The position numbers and the translations under genes are program-made. A stretch of 64,000 nt of DNA from Chrysophaeum taylorii (lineage: Eukaryota; Sar; Pelagophyceae; Pelagomonadales; Pelagomonadaceae), in NCBI GenBank assembly GCA_029834535.1, contig JAQMWT010000407.1, forward strand, positions 186,001-250,000, read 5' to 3'. Each line of letters begins with the position of its first letter. Position 1 is the first letter of the stretch. This document shows positions 11,145 to 20,070 of this stretch, piece by piece. Under the pieces are notes generated by a model. That model was not told where the DNA came from. It searched no databases and saw nothing but the letters and a program-made list of their open reading frames with translations.

Positions 11145-12304
11145 AGGTATCTATGAAACGAGTCGAGATGGAGCTTCTTATCGGCGGGATTATCGCGCTG
11201 GCGGTTAGGGTGTAAGTAGATCCATAAGCGTCAATGGAAGCCTGGTATTGACGTCGTCTCGTGACGGCGACGGACCCCCTACTCTACATCAGATTTTCCA
11301 TTTTTTTTTTTCTTCTGGAAACGAAAGAGTTTCTTTCGCAAAACCATACGAAAGCTTCTTTCCGTTTCCAAAGATAATTTTTATTGTGATTGTCCAGCGA
11401 AGAATTTTTGACAAAAAAACTAAATCGCCACAAAAGTTTGTATTTAATTAATTGACTTCTTTTTTAATTGCGGCTAAAAGAATCGGTGGGAATGTAAGCC
11501 TTGAAATTAAGCTCGCCACGAAGCGTAGCACGCTTGGCCGACACGTTGTCGTCGACATGAAATCAGAACTCAGTCGGACATGCTTTTGGCCTTTGACGAA
11601 ACTTTGAACAGTACGCCGGACCACACTCTTTCCAGTCCCACGACGGTCTTTCTCCTGAGCAATCAAATAATAATCTCATCATCCCATGCCGCAAAGGTCG
11701 TAGATAATCGCGAAGATTCATTCAGCTTGGGGACAATGTCGCGGACAAGTGGGGTCGCTCTGACCACGTTTGCGAACGAAGGAAAAGCATGTTCTATCAT
11801 GTCGAGCACAACGAGACCTCGAAATTCAAGCCGGATTGAACAGAATATCGCCAAAAAAGGCGAGCACTTGTTCGGCGATTTGTCTGTCCCCAATGACGCG
11901 CAAGCAAGCAAGAATATGCGCACACAAAAGGACGAGGAGATAGTTTCACTCTACGACGACGCCCGTATGTGTCTAGCCATAGGAAGGGAGGAAGAAACAA
12001 CCGGTCAGGGCGTTGCACGCGTCTCGTTCTTGTTCCTCGCAAACATAATTCCTACTACGTCCCGAACCAACGAAAAGAAGACCCACAGTAGATAGAGAGA
12101 TAGACGGACAACCACCGTCGGCAAGGAGAACACGCCTTGCGCATGTCGCACCGACCCGCCCCGGGCGATACATATACCCTGATGAGCTGCGGTTGTTGTA
12201 GAAGTGAAAGAAACCAGCTTTGATACGCGACCATCGGCGGTCTCCTCTGAGCGTACCGGTCCTATACAGAAACTCAAAAAATCCCAGATTAGCAAGCAAG
12301 ATTA
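11145..12304. other. Intergenic, no gene recognised
   Basis: Frames on both strands (about 11450-12095) are open for up to 170 codons, but codon use is not host-like, there is no recognisable domain, and the two strands look equally plausible. The stretch includes AT-rich, homopolymer-bearing sequence at 11290-11470. Confidence 0.4.
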
Positions 12305-13207
12305 TTAGAGGTGCTTGCGCGGGGGTCTCGCTACGGGTCTGGGGAGTGCGGTGAAGAAGGGTCGGTCGAGGGCATCTACGGCGGAATCGCGAGATTTTGG
12401 GTCCAAGGAGAGGAGGCCGACGATGAGGTCGACAAAATCGGGGGCCAATCGGGCGTTGTTGAGGAGCGTGCGGACCGTGAGGGGGTTGTCGTTTTTTGAG
12501 AATCGTATATACTTTCGCAAACTAGAAACTCCAGGCCAGGCGGTTTCGTCGGGCGGACCGGTGATCTGAAAAATCTTCGCGAGTTGATCCAAATCCGTCT
12601 CTCCCCGAAACAAGGGGTGTTTCAAGCCCACCTCGGCCAGCACGCAGCCCGCGCTCCACGTATCTATGCCAAAACCATATTCGGAGGCCCCGAAAAGCAG
12701 CTCGGGCGGCCGGTACCACAGAGTACAGCACTGGTCGCTCATGTGGCAATTCTCGTCCGCGAGATACCGGGCATACCCAAAGTCGCCCAACTTGAGGATA
12801 CCCTCGAAGGATATAAGTAAATTGGCTGGTTTGATATCTCTGTGGAGGGCGAAGTGCGCGTGCATAAACGCCAAACCCTCCAGCAACATCGCCGCGTAGC
12901 CCTTGATCTCGGCTTCCGTCGGGGTCGTCCCGTACAGTACTTTTTCCAGATCGGTCGCCATCAGCTCGAAGATCATGTTCAGCCCCTCCTCCTGCGGTAC
13001 GACGTCTACGAGCTCCACAATGTTCTCGTGCTTCACGCCCTTCAGCATCTTGATCTCGCGCAACACCTGGAAATTCACCCCTTCCACGGGATCCCCCGCG
13101 CGCACGCGCTTTATGGCCACCCGGAGCCCGTCGCGGACTCGTTTCCCCCGAAACACCGTCCCCCACTGACCTTTTCCCAGCTCGCCACCCACATCGTAGG
13201 CCTGCAT
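12305..13207 (-). CDS. CDK7: Cyclin-dependent kinase, CDK7 (CAK)-like
   Basis: The product is a 300-aa Ser/Thr kinase made almost entirely of the catalytic domain. It has a glycine-rich loop GKGQWG (residues 11-16), catalytic Lys in VAIK (33), HRDIKPAN (122-129), DFG (142-144), the T-loop threonine in CCTLWYRPPELLFG (162) and DTWSAGC. The sequences VNFQVLREIKML, in place of a PSTAIRE helix, and SDQCCTLWYRPPELLFGASE with DLDQLAKIF point to the CDK7 group. That group phosphorylates other CDKs and, in TFIIH, the RNA polymerase II tail. The ATG at 13205-13207 (MQAYDV) is chosen because the reading upstream lacks an ATG. There is no intron. A CTAGGGTT motif lies about 25 bp upstream and a LINE insertion begins about 80 bp upstream. 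CDK20-like kinases are the main alternative. Confidence 0.85.
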   Translation of the reverse strand: MQAYDVGGELGKGQWGTVFRGKRVRDGLRVAIKRVRAGDPVEGVNFQVLREIKMLKGVKHENIVELVDVVPQEEGLNMIFELMATDLEKVLYGTTPTEAEIKGYAAMLLEGLAFMHAHFALHRDIKPANLLISFEGILKLGDFGYARYLADENCHMSDQCCTLWYRPPELLFGASEYGFGIDTWSAGCVLAEVGLKHPLFRGETDLDQLAKIFQITGPPDETAWPGVSSLRKYIRFSKNDNPLTVRTLLNNARLAPDFVDLIVGLLSLDPKSRDSAVDALDRPFFTALPRPVARPPRKHL

Positions 13208-13289
13208 CAACAACAAACAAACACTTTGGAACCCTAGTGGCGCACTTGACTTTTTCAACCCTCTCTTCTTTCTTCCTTTATGGTTTGCA

Positions 13290-14240
13290 TGTGTCTACCG
13301 TACGCGGAAAGACTTTCAGATGACGAACCGGAGTTGGTCCGCTCGCGGCGACGAGTTTCCCTTCGATGAATCGGCGTACGCCGACGACGTTGCCTTTCTC
13401 TTCTGGGACCGCCACATCGCCGCCAGCGAGACACCGCGCCTCATCGAACACTGCGACGCCTCGGGCATGGAGGTGCATTGCGGCAACCGACACACGAAAG
13501 CGGCGTCCAAAACGGAGATGCTGTTCGTCGCTCGCCCGGCACACCTGTACGGCGACCCAAAGTCGTTCGACGACACGAACCTCTCGGACATCGAGCTCGG
13601 GCGCGGCCGCTTCATACCGGTCGTCGACCAGTTTAAGTACCTCGGCTCGGTCCTCTCGCGCGACTGCCGCGACGACTCAGACGTCGACGCGCGGATCAAG
13701 AAGGCGTCTCAGGCCTTCGGTGCCTTGCGGGACTGCATCTTCGCCTCGAAGTCCGTCTCTGCTCGCGCCAAGCGCCTCGTCTATGTCTCGCTCGTCCTGG
13801 CCATCCTCCTTCACGGTGCGGAATCGTGGTGCCTCACCGAGGTCCTGTTCCGCCGGCTGCGGTGTTTCCACGCGCAGTGCGCCCGCGTCATGTGTCGTGT
13901 GACCCGGAAACACACCTGGTCCCACCACATCTCAACGGAGATCCTGCGGCGGCGCCTCGGCATCGAGTCCATCGACGTCTACGTCACGCGCCGCCAGCAC
14001 CGCTGGGCCGGTCACGTCGCCCGCATGCCCTTCTCCCGACTCCCTCGCAAGATGCTCTCGTCTTGGGTCCGCTCCAAGCGCCCACCGGGGGCTCCGCAGA
14101 TGACGTACGGGAGGTCGCTCGCCAAGGCACTCCGGAAATGCGACATCCCCTTCAACTCGTGGCACGACCTCGCACAAGACCGCGCGCAGTGGCGGTCCGC
14201 CATCCATGCACTTTCCCAAGCTTCTACCCCAACTGTGTGA
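13290..14240 (+). CDS. LINE reverse transcriptase, C-terminal part (partial)
   Basis: The frame is open from the insertion start (first ATG at 13320) to the stop at 14238-14240. It contains the catalytic YADDVAFLF box (about 13377-13403), the thumb-like FKYLGSVLSRD, and the typical C-terminal blocks of non-LTR retrotransposons (RRQHRWAGHVARM, AQDRAQWRSAIH). The N-terminal endonuclease and the first reverse transcriptase motifs are missing because of 5' truncation. The remaining frame has no stop or shift, which suggests a recent insertion. It cannot function alone. Confidence 0.9.
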   Translation, partial: CVYRTRKDFQMTNRSWSARGDEFPFDESAYADDVAFLFWDRHIAASETPRLIEHCDASGMEVHCGNRHTKAASKTEMLFVARPAHLYGDPKSFDDTNLSDIELGRGRFIPVVDQFKYLGSVLSRDCRDDSDVDARIKKASQAFGALRDCIFASKSVSARAKRLVYVSLVLAILLHGAESWCLTEVLFRRLRCFHAQCARVMCRVTRKHTWSHHISTEILRRRLGIESIDVYVTRRQHRWAGHVARMPFSRLPRKMLSSWVRSKRPPGAPQMTYGRSLAKALRKCDIPFNSWHDLAQDRAQWRSAIHALSQASTPTV

Positions 14241-14329
14241 TTTTTTGCTCTGTGATCCTGGACCGGCTACTACCGGCCCAGCCTGGCTCCCATGCTCGGG
14301 AGAAGTCCGAAGTTAGTTAGTTTAGTTAG
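13290..14329 (+). mobile_element. 5'-truncated LINE with 12-bp target duplication
   Basis: The insertion is bounded by TTATGGTTTGCA at 13278-13289 and again at 14330-14341; the end is slightly ambiguous because of the tail. It ends in the conserved cccatgctcgggagaagtcc sequence and a TTAG-type tail (about 14312-14330). The 5' end is cut inside the reverse transcriptase gene, as usual for incomplete target-primed reverse transcription. Its 3' end is shared with the SINEs in this window. It sits head-to-head with the CDK7-like gene, within what is probably the promoter. Confidence 0.9.
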
Positions 14330-14341
14330 TTATGGTTTGCA

Positions 14342-14550
14342 GAGAAAACTCAAGAAAAAGTGAATAGCCAACGGCTCCGACGTAACGGCGTAATTTTCGA
14401 TGCATAGAAGTAGTCAACGGCTCGCACAGGACATATTCCACCGTTCTCGGAATTCTTGGAAGTCGTTATTGGCAACGGCTAGCAGACATAATTCAAAACT
14501 GTGGAACGGCTAGCATCACACGCACGAAAAAATAAAATCGCGAAAGCGAT
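14342..14550. other. Spacer between LINE and SINE cluster
   Basis: AT-richer non-coding sequence with several short echoes of 'acggct' (caacggctccga, caacggctcgca, caacggctagca, gaacggctagca) spaced 40-70 bp apart. These suggest an old local duplication. No gene is seen. Confidence 0.35.
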
Positions 14551-14950
14551 ATAACTAACTAACTAACTAACTTCAGACCTCTCCCGAGCATGGGAGCCAG
14601 GCCGGACCGGCAGGGGCCGGTACGGTATCACAGAGGAAAATCACGCAGTTGGGGCAGAGGCGAGGGACGAGGACTCGTTGATGACGGACCGCCACTGCGC
14701 GCGGTCTTGTGCGAAGTCGTGCAAAAGCGTCGCAGGCCGCAAACGTGTTGGTCCACGAACAATCGACCTGTCCGTCGCGTTCTGCCCAACCGAGCGAACC
14801 CCATCCCAGCGCGGACTGTCCGGGTGCTAACCGGCCAGCCCGGGAGGCGAGCAGGCACCGTCTCACTCCGGGACGGCCGGGGCCGCCGCAGGGAGCAAGC
14901 GTGTTAGGCGCCGTCCTCCATCGCAACCGCCGGATAGCGATCGCAGGGTT
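14551..14950 (-). mobile_element. SINE-A copy 2 (reverse orientation)
   Basis: In reverse complement this is the same unit as 10348-10766: tail (CTAA)n at about 14551-14572, the LINE-type 3' end next, and the 5' end gttgcgatggaggacggcgc at about 14910-14930. Its 5' end directly adjoins the tail of SINE-B at 14953, giving a head-to-tail SINE pair downstream of the LINE. Confidence 0.75.
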
Positions 14951-14956
14951 ACGATA

Positions 14957-14989
<33 letters not shown>

Positions 14990-15335
14990 TTAGACCTCTC
15001 CCGAGCATATGGGAGCCACAGGTCGGACCGACAGGAGCCAGTCCGGAATCACGGGCCCGTAGACGAGGAGCGCCGAAAAAAAGGTCGGCCGGCGGAGAGT
15101 GACCATCAAGCTTGTCGCCATGCGACCAGGAGACCGCCATGTGACTGACAACCAACTCGTCGATAACCTTCCGTCTTCGCCCCCCGGCCATACCCCGTCC
15201 CACCGCGAACGTTCCGGCTCCCAACCGGCCCGCCCGCGGGGCGAATAGGTGCCAACCTACGCCGGGAGGGCGGATGCCCTCGCAAGGCTCAGGATTCATG
15301 AGGCACCGTCGCAACCGCAGTCGGCGATCAGGATT
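14951..15335 (-). mobile_element. SINE-B copy 1 (reverse orientation)
   Basis: It has the same (CTAA)n tail and tttagacctctcccgagcat 3' end as SINE-A, and a related 5' head (cggttgcgacggtgcctcat; shared gccggtt...cgccggg blocks), but a different middle (agagtgaccatcaagcttgt region). A second copy lies at 46742-47108. The shared ends with a divergent centre suggest two subfamilies using one LINE. Confidence 0.75.
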
Positions 15336-16237
15336 TAGAAAAAAACTCGGATATGAACTACTATACTTACGACAGGCGAATGAATACGTGTCATTAAAGT
15401 CGGCACTTGCGTCAAGCCCCGGACCACAGGACTTTTTTTGTACGACGTCTTACAGCGGCCTGGCTCGTGCTATATTCGAAGAGACCATTCATTGCGACGC
15501 GCAGGACGCCCTACCTCGCCGATGCGCGCAATGGTTGGGCTTGGTTCTTCATTTTCGTCATATGGAAGTGTCCTCTGCCTTTGCTTGATGTACGGCACTT
15601 TGCCGATTGGGCTTTGCTTGATGCGTGTTTTTGCATTTCCATTTCTCTGCTTTGCACAACACGCGTTCAATAATGCGCGGGGTCACACTCCTGTCTTCAC
15701 ACTGCGACGGGCTAGGATTGCCCGATACTCCAAAGATGTAAGCGGCAACACGAACGACGTCCTATCAGCCGAGAGGCGACATATTTAGTCGTCGCAATGG
15801 CATTCGTTGAACATCGAGCTCAAGTCTTTGAATTCGCGGTGGTTGATCGATTCATCGTGTCGAGCTCAAGAAGAGGGTTCACCATCATCACCGAGATGAA
15901 AATTGTTCACCCACAGATAACAATCCAAAATTCGTGTGGCGCGTGTCGCCGGGAGTGATGTCCGACCTCGTTGGAACTAACCCCAGACGAGAATGCCGCA
16001 CTTCACTTTGCCGCGACTCGTGTCCCGTATGTGGTGGTATTTGTGGTTTTATTGTTCGAGCGGCATCTCTTGTGATCCAAGCCGGAGACAGGGATTTGTC
16101 TACGTCGCGATGAAAGTCAAACCACCACGTATTAACGCTGCCTAAAGCTGTTGGCTTGGAGACAACCTTGAACTTGGCGGTGTCTGTTGCTTCAAGGTTG
16201 TTGTAACAGGAAGTGCAAGTTCAACCTTTCTTCATTC
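15336..16237. other. Intergenic, nothing recognised
   Basis: Open frames here (for example about 15410-15670) have no host-like codon bias and no domain. No repeat from elsewhere in the window was matched. Confidence 0.4.
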
Positions 16238-16840
16238 ATGACTCTCGTTACGACATGCAAAATGGAAGAGCTCAAAGTCGAGGTTGTCAGCAACGACGAC
16301 GCCAAGCGGACCGTGCCGATCTTTGTCGACCTGACTATCCCGGGAATCGAGGGCGTCGAGTCGGTCGCGAAAGCGTTGGAGGAGATGGGGTACGCGCCCA
16401 GGTTGGTCGCAACTGCCGGCGAACCGCCGTTTGAGAGTCGTTTCTTTTATCGCACGCTCGATTGGCGCACGTCCGCGGGGGAGTCGCGGTGCGACGAGAT
16501 CAGCGCGTGGCTGCGAATGCACCGTGTAGACTTCTGGCTGGCAATCGACAACGACGAAGACGTGGACGAGCTGTGTCTCGTTTCGTGTTGGACGTTCGAC
16601 GAATCGACGGCCGACCTCGCCTTGGCACAGTTCGCCAAGCAGCAGGACCGACGACTCCGCGAGAAGACGACGGGGAGATTTTCTGCGCAAGAATGGGAGA
16701 TTCTCAAGACGAGTCCCCTCGATTTGAACGTCCTCAAAAAGGACCGGTGTCCCTTTTGGATCATCCAAGCGGCCAAGGCCCACGTCCACCAAGCCCAGAA
16801 ACGCCGCATCCAGCAACAAAGGTGCTGCCTTATTTTGTAA
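16238..16840 (+). CDS. Hypothetical protein ending in a CaaX-like box (CLIL)
   Basis: The ORF is GC3-rich and encodes about 200 aa; in-frame ATGs are at 16238 and 16262. I do not recognise a family. The chain is mixed alpha/beta in appearance (VPIFVDLTIPGIEGVESVAK near the start), with acidic patches and a Lys/Arg/Gln-rich C-terminal helix. It ends QQRCCLIL, a basic helix followed by C-a-a-L. Such an ending predicts geranylgeranylation and membrane attachment, as in Rho/Rab-type or G-gamma-like proteins, but no GTPase motifs are visible. The gene is flanked by about 900-1000 bp of non-coding sequence on each side. Confidence 0.65.
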   Translation: MTLVTTCKMEELKVEVVSNDDAKRTVPIFVDLTIPGIEGVESVAKALEEMGYAPRLVATAGEPPFESRFFYRTLDWRTSAGESRCDEISAWLRMHRVDFWLAIDNDEDVDELCLVSCWTFDESTADLALAQFAKQQDRRLREKTTGRFSAQEWEILKTSPLDLNVLKKDRCPFWIIQAAKAHVHQAQKRRIQQQRCCLIL

Positions 16841-17869
16841 TGGAGACGCTTATTTGTTTTAAGAAACTTATCCTCTTGCGCGCGGCTCCGGTGGCCTTTT
16901 TTTTTGATAGGACGAACGACCCCCGATGTGTTCTAGAACGGCGGACGGCATTACGTTTACTGGACTATGACGACGCGCCACTCAGAATACTACATAAAGG
17001 AGACGTACGGCGGTCCTAAAGAGACGACGACGACGACGACGTGTACACTCGACGACGACACAATGAAAAAAGAAAGACATTATTATTCGACTCTCCAGCA
17101 CGCACAAACTAGAGCTTAAACTATTATAGGCCAGCCCAATAGTGTGTAGGAGGAGGCTCTTATTCAAAAAATCCCAACCCCGAACAGGCAATGCGTTGTT
17201 CAAACGAGGGGGTGCAGAAGATGACTCGGCGATGGAGAGTAATCATCTGGCTTGGCGCCGCGCAACAACGCGTAGACAACCACAACCGACCGTGAGTTGA
17301 CTGAGAGAATAATAATCCAGAGGTCGTCGTCGTCTTTTTCCATAATACTCTCGTCCAAACCGGCCTGCCCGGGGCTACTGCGCCGCCGGCCGGGAGGACC
17401 GTCGCAATGCGCCGTTACATTCGCAAAAGGTCCTTCATCATCATCGCAACCATTTTTATGCTCGATTAGCAACCACAAGGATATAAGGGGGGGGGTGGTC
17501 GGTCACAAGCACGACGACTCATCCCCTAAAACTTCGTAGTTCAAGTGGTCTGAAAAGTGACGTGCCACGGCAACGTTAAGAAATTTAGCGCCACCGCCAT
17601 GATGATCAGGGCCTAATTTTGTTTCGAAATATGTGAGTCACCATGTGTCAGAGTACGTCCGAGTGCGTCAGTCGAAGGCAGTATGTCGAGAATTGTGAGT
17701 TGACGTCGAAAGATTCGTGTTGTGAAGGTATAGAGTAAGTTTTTCCGAAAAAAATGACGCGAGCGAGAGTTGTCGACAATTCGGTTAGTAGAGGTTGAAA
17801 AGTAACCGTACCGAATCGACTGGTCGAGATTTGTAACTAGCACAGAAATAAAACAAAACAGTTATTGTT
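16841..17869. other. Intergenic, nothing recognised
   Basis: Contains cgacgacgacga runs (about 17020-17055) and a run of nine G (about 17487-17495). No convincing ORF on either strand. Confidence 0.4.
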
Positions 17870-18406
17870 ATGACGATGAGCTCGAGTGTCGAGATGTCAC
17901 TGGCTTATTGGGGTAGCCTGCTGTTCGTCGCGTGGGGCGTCCTCCAGCTGTCGGTCGCGTGGCGCGAGGGTCCGAAGATGCTCGACGTGTGGACGGCGGT
18001 GTGGGGTATCGCGATGCCGCTCTGGGTCGGCGAGCGGCGTGCCTTCGTGTTTGGCCTCGTGCCGTACCTGGTCGAGTGGGGGAACTTTTTGGCGAGACCA
18101 TCGCTGCTGCGGCCCTTTTTGGTGGCGACGGGACTCGTGTGCACGGGCACGGCCGTGCACCTCAAGTACGACGACCTCGGAGCCTGCGAGCTCGCGGCGA
18201 CGACGTTGGTGCCGCTCGCCTTGTTGGGCGTTGCGACGGGACTCTCGATTGCCAACTGCCTCGGCCTCGGCGACATCAAGGAGCTGGGCCGACACGACAC
18301 CATTCGCTTCTCGGATGTTCTTCCCGAGGACCACTGCAAGACAATTTGGCGCGAGACCTCCGACCCGGAGCGGACGGACCCCGAGGAGGAGGGGGGGGGG
18401 AAATAG
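17870..18406 (+). CDS. Small multi-pass membrane protein, unknown function
   Basis: The product is 178 aa. The ATG at 17870 is followed by another at 17876. It shows about five hydrophobic segments: YWGSLLFVAWGVLQLSVAW (about 12-30), LDVWTAVWGIAMPLWV, RRAFVFGLVPYLV, LRPFLVATGLVCTGTAV and LAATTLVPLALLGVATGLSI. An acidic, partly repetitive tail (DPEEEGGGK) closes it. Stop codon 18404-18406. The gene converges on the ATG16-like gene with only 24 bp between the stops. I recognise no family. Confidence 0.7.
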   Translation: MTMSSSVEMSLAYWGSLLFVAWGVLQLSVAWREGPKMLDVWTAVWGIAMPLWVGERRAFVFGLVPYLVEWGNFLARPSLLRPFLVATGLVCTGTAVHLKYDDLGACELAATTLVPLALLGVATGLSIANCLGLGDIKELGRHDTIRFSDVLPEDHCKTIWRETSDPERTDPEEEGGGK

Positions 18407-18430
18407 TGTTGTTGTTTAAAGACGGACGGG

Positions 18431-19951
18431 CTAATCCCAGAGGCGAAGGTGGCCTTTGGTGTCGAGAGAAGCGATGATGAGTCGGGTCGTGGACGACGTG
18501 TGCTTCGGGGCGCAGTCGACGGCGGCGAGCGGGGTCTCGGAAGCCGCCGACGTCCGGAGGTTGGTCGCGCAGTGACCCGTCTGGGTGTCGAAGAGGAGGA
18601 CGCCGGCGGCCGTCGAGGGGGTGGCGAGGTGCCTGCCGTCCATCGACAGCGCGATTCGCGTGATGTCGGGAACGCCCTCGAGTCGGTCGTGCGATAGCGC
18701 GGCGAGCGTCCCCATCGTGCGTCCGTCTACGAGCTTCAGCGTGGCGTCAACCCCCAGCGTCGCCAAGGTCGTGCCCGAGGCTGCCAGCGCCGAAATTGGC
18801 GCGTCGTGGGCTTTAGTCTCCGCCACGACAGCGTCGGTCCGCGTGTCCCAGGTTCTCACGACGCCGTCCGCGTGCGCCGACGAAAATACATTTTCGGCCG
18901 ATGCCGCCAGGCCGCGACAGGCTGCCGGCGATCGGCGCTGCCAGGCGGCCGCGCGGGTTCTTTTGAGATCCCACACCTTGATGAGGCGGTCGGCCGCCGT
19001 GGCGAGGGCCGCCTTTCCCAGAAACTCGCACCCGTGCGAGCCCGGGGAAACGTCGAGGCGAGGTCGCGCGCTTCTAGAGTCGAAGACGCGAACAGTTTCG
19101 TCGACGCACGAAGCCGCCACCAAATCGAAGGAGAGAGCGACCCGCAGCACCGACGCCGGGGTCGCGAGGGTCGCCTTGAGCACGGGTCCCTGGAAGTCGT
19201 CAGCTTTGTGGTAGAGCTTGACGTCCGAGCCGCCGGTGGCGACGACGTCGCCGGCGCGCGAGAAACAGACGTCGACGACGTTGCCGTCGCGCGACGCGCG
19301 ACGTAGTGTCAGTTCCGTCGCCGGAGGGGGGACTACCGCCCACCTCGCCTCCACGGGCACCAGCTCGGCCCGTAGTCTCTTGATGATCTCGTTCATCGAA
19401 TTCATTTCCGTGACTAACCGCTCTTTGTCGCCGACTAACCTCAGCACTAGGTCTTCGTTTTCTTTCTTCAGTTCTCGGGCTTCCTCGTCCCGCGCGGAGA
19501 GGGACCGCCGCGCCCGCTCGAGCTCCCCTCTCAGCATCGCAATCTCTTGCTCCGCCGCGTCCTTTTGCGCGGTGCGAGCGGCGACTTCCGCGCGCAAAGT
19601 CTCGGCTACGGAGGTCGCCGTCTTCGCCTCTCTTGCCAACGCCGCCGCCCGCGCCTCGGCGCTCGCGGCCGCCGCCCGCGCCGAGCGCGAAGACGCGACC
19701 GCGTCGCGGCTCTCCTCCTGGAGCTCCAGCACGCGCACCTCGAGCCGCGCTGCGGCTTCGAAGGCGTCGCGCCTCCCAAAAACGTCTGCGGCTTCGTGTC
19801 GCATCTGGATCAATTCCCTTTCCATCTCCCGCGCCCTCGCCACGTGGGCCGCGTTCTCGCAGCTCAGCGACCGGTTCTCGCTCACTAGGCCCTCGAACGC
19901 GAATCGCTCGCGCGCGTTCCTGGCCCGCAGGGCCGCGGCCAAGACCTGCAT
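18431..19951 (-). CDS. ATG16: ATG16-like autophagy protein (coiled coil plus WD40)
   Basis: The product is 506 aa starting at the ATG 19949-19951. The N-terminal helix LAAALRARNARERFAFEGLV resembles the ATG5-binding segment of ATG16. A long Ala/Arg/Glu coiled coil follows (about 30-190), with the family-like block KKENEDLVLRLVGDKERL (about 185-202). The C-terminal half is a WD40 propeller (RDGNVVDVCFSRAGDVVATGG, ASCVDETVRVFDSRS, ADRLIKVWDLKR, SAHADGVVRTWDTR, ending GHLRLWD). ATG16 joins ATG12-ATG5 to direct lipidation of ATG8 on phagophore membranes; the WD40 form is the animal/plant/protist type. A TATA-like ttatatt lies about 15 bp before the ATG. No intron is needed. Another coiled-coil WD40 protein is the alternative. 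Confidence 0.8.
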   Translation of the reverse strand: MQVLAAALRARNARERFAFEGLVSENRSLSCENAAHVARAREMERELIQMRHEAADVFGRRDAFEAAARLEVRVLELQEESRDAVASSRSARAAAASAEARAAALAREAKTATSVAETLRAEVAARTAQKDAAEQEIAMLRGELERARRSLSARDEEARELKKENEDLVLRLVGDKERLVTEMNSMNEIIKRLRAELVPVEARWAVVPPPATELTLRRASRDGNVVDVCFSRAGDVVATGGSDVKLYHKADDFQGPVLKATLATPASVLRVALSFDLVAASCVDETVRVFDSRSARPRLDVSPGSHGCEFLGKAALATAADRLIKVWDLKRTRAAAWQRRSPAACRGLAASAENVFSSAHADGVVRTWDTRTDAVVAETKAHDAPISALAASGTTLATLGVDATLKLVDGRTMGTLAALSHDRLEGVPDITRIALSMDGRHLATPSTAAGVLLFDTQTGHCATNLRTSAASETPLAAVDCAPKHTSSTTRLIIASLDTKGHLRLWD

Positions 19952-20070
19952 TCTCGTCCAATATAAGGGCAAGCAATCTCTACGATAGGACTTTTTTGCC
20001 AACAGTTTATTTATTTATTAGGTCCCGAATTCTTCTTCCATTTTTTCGGGACAACAACGTCGTCGTCGTC
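19952..20070. promoter_or_regulatory. Compact bidirectional promoter, ATG16-like / PHD-cupin
   Basis: Only 119 bp separate the two start codons of this divergent pair, so both core promoters and 5' UTRs must fit here. Visible: ccaatataagg (TATA-like on the minus strand) near 19958-19968, and a tttatttatttatta stretch near 20006-20021. Confidence 0.5.

Noticed and set aside
18585-19988. Long plus-strand open frames opposite the ATG16-like gene
   Set aside because: They are antisense shadows of a GC3-rich gene, are Arg/Ser-rich low complexity and lack domains; the minus frame has clear coiled coil and WD40 motifs.
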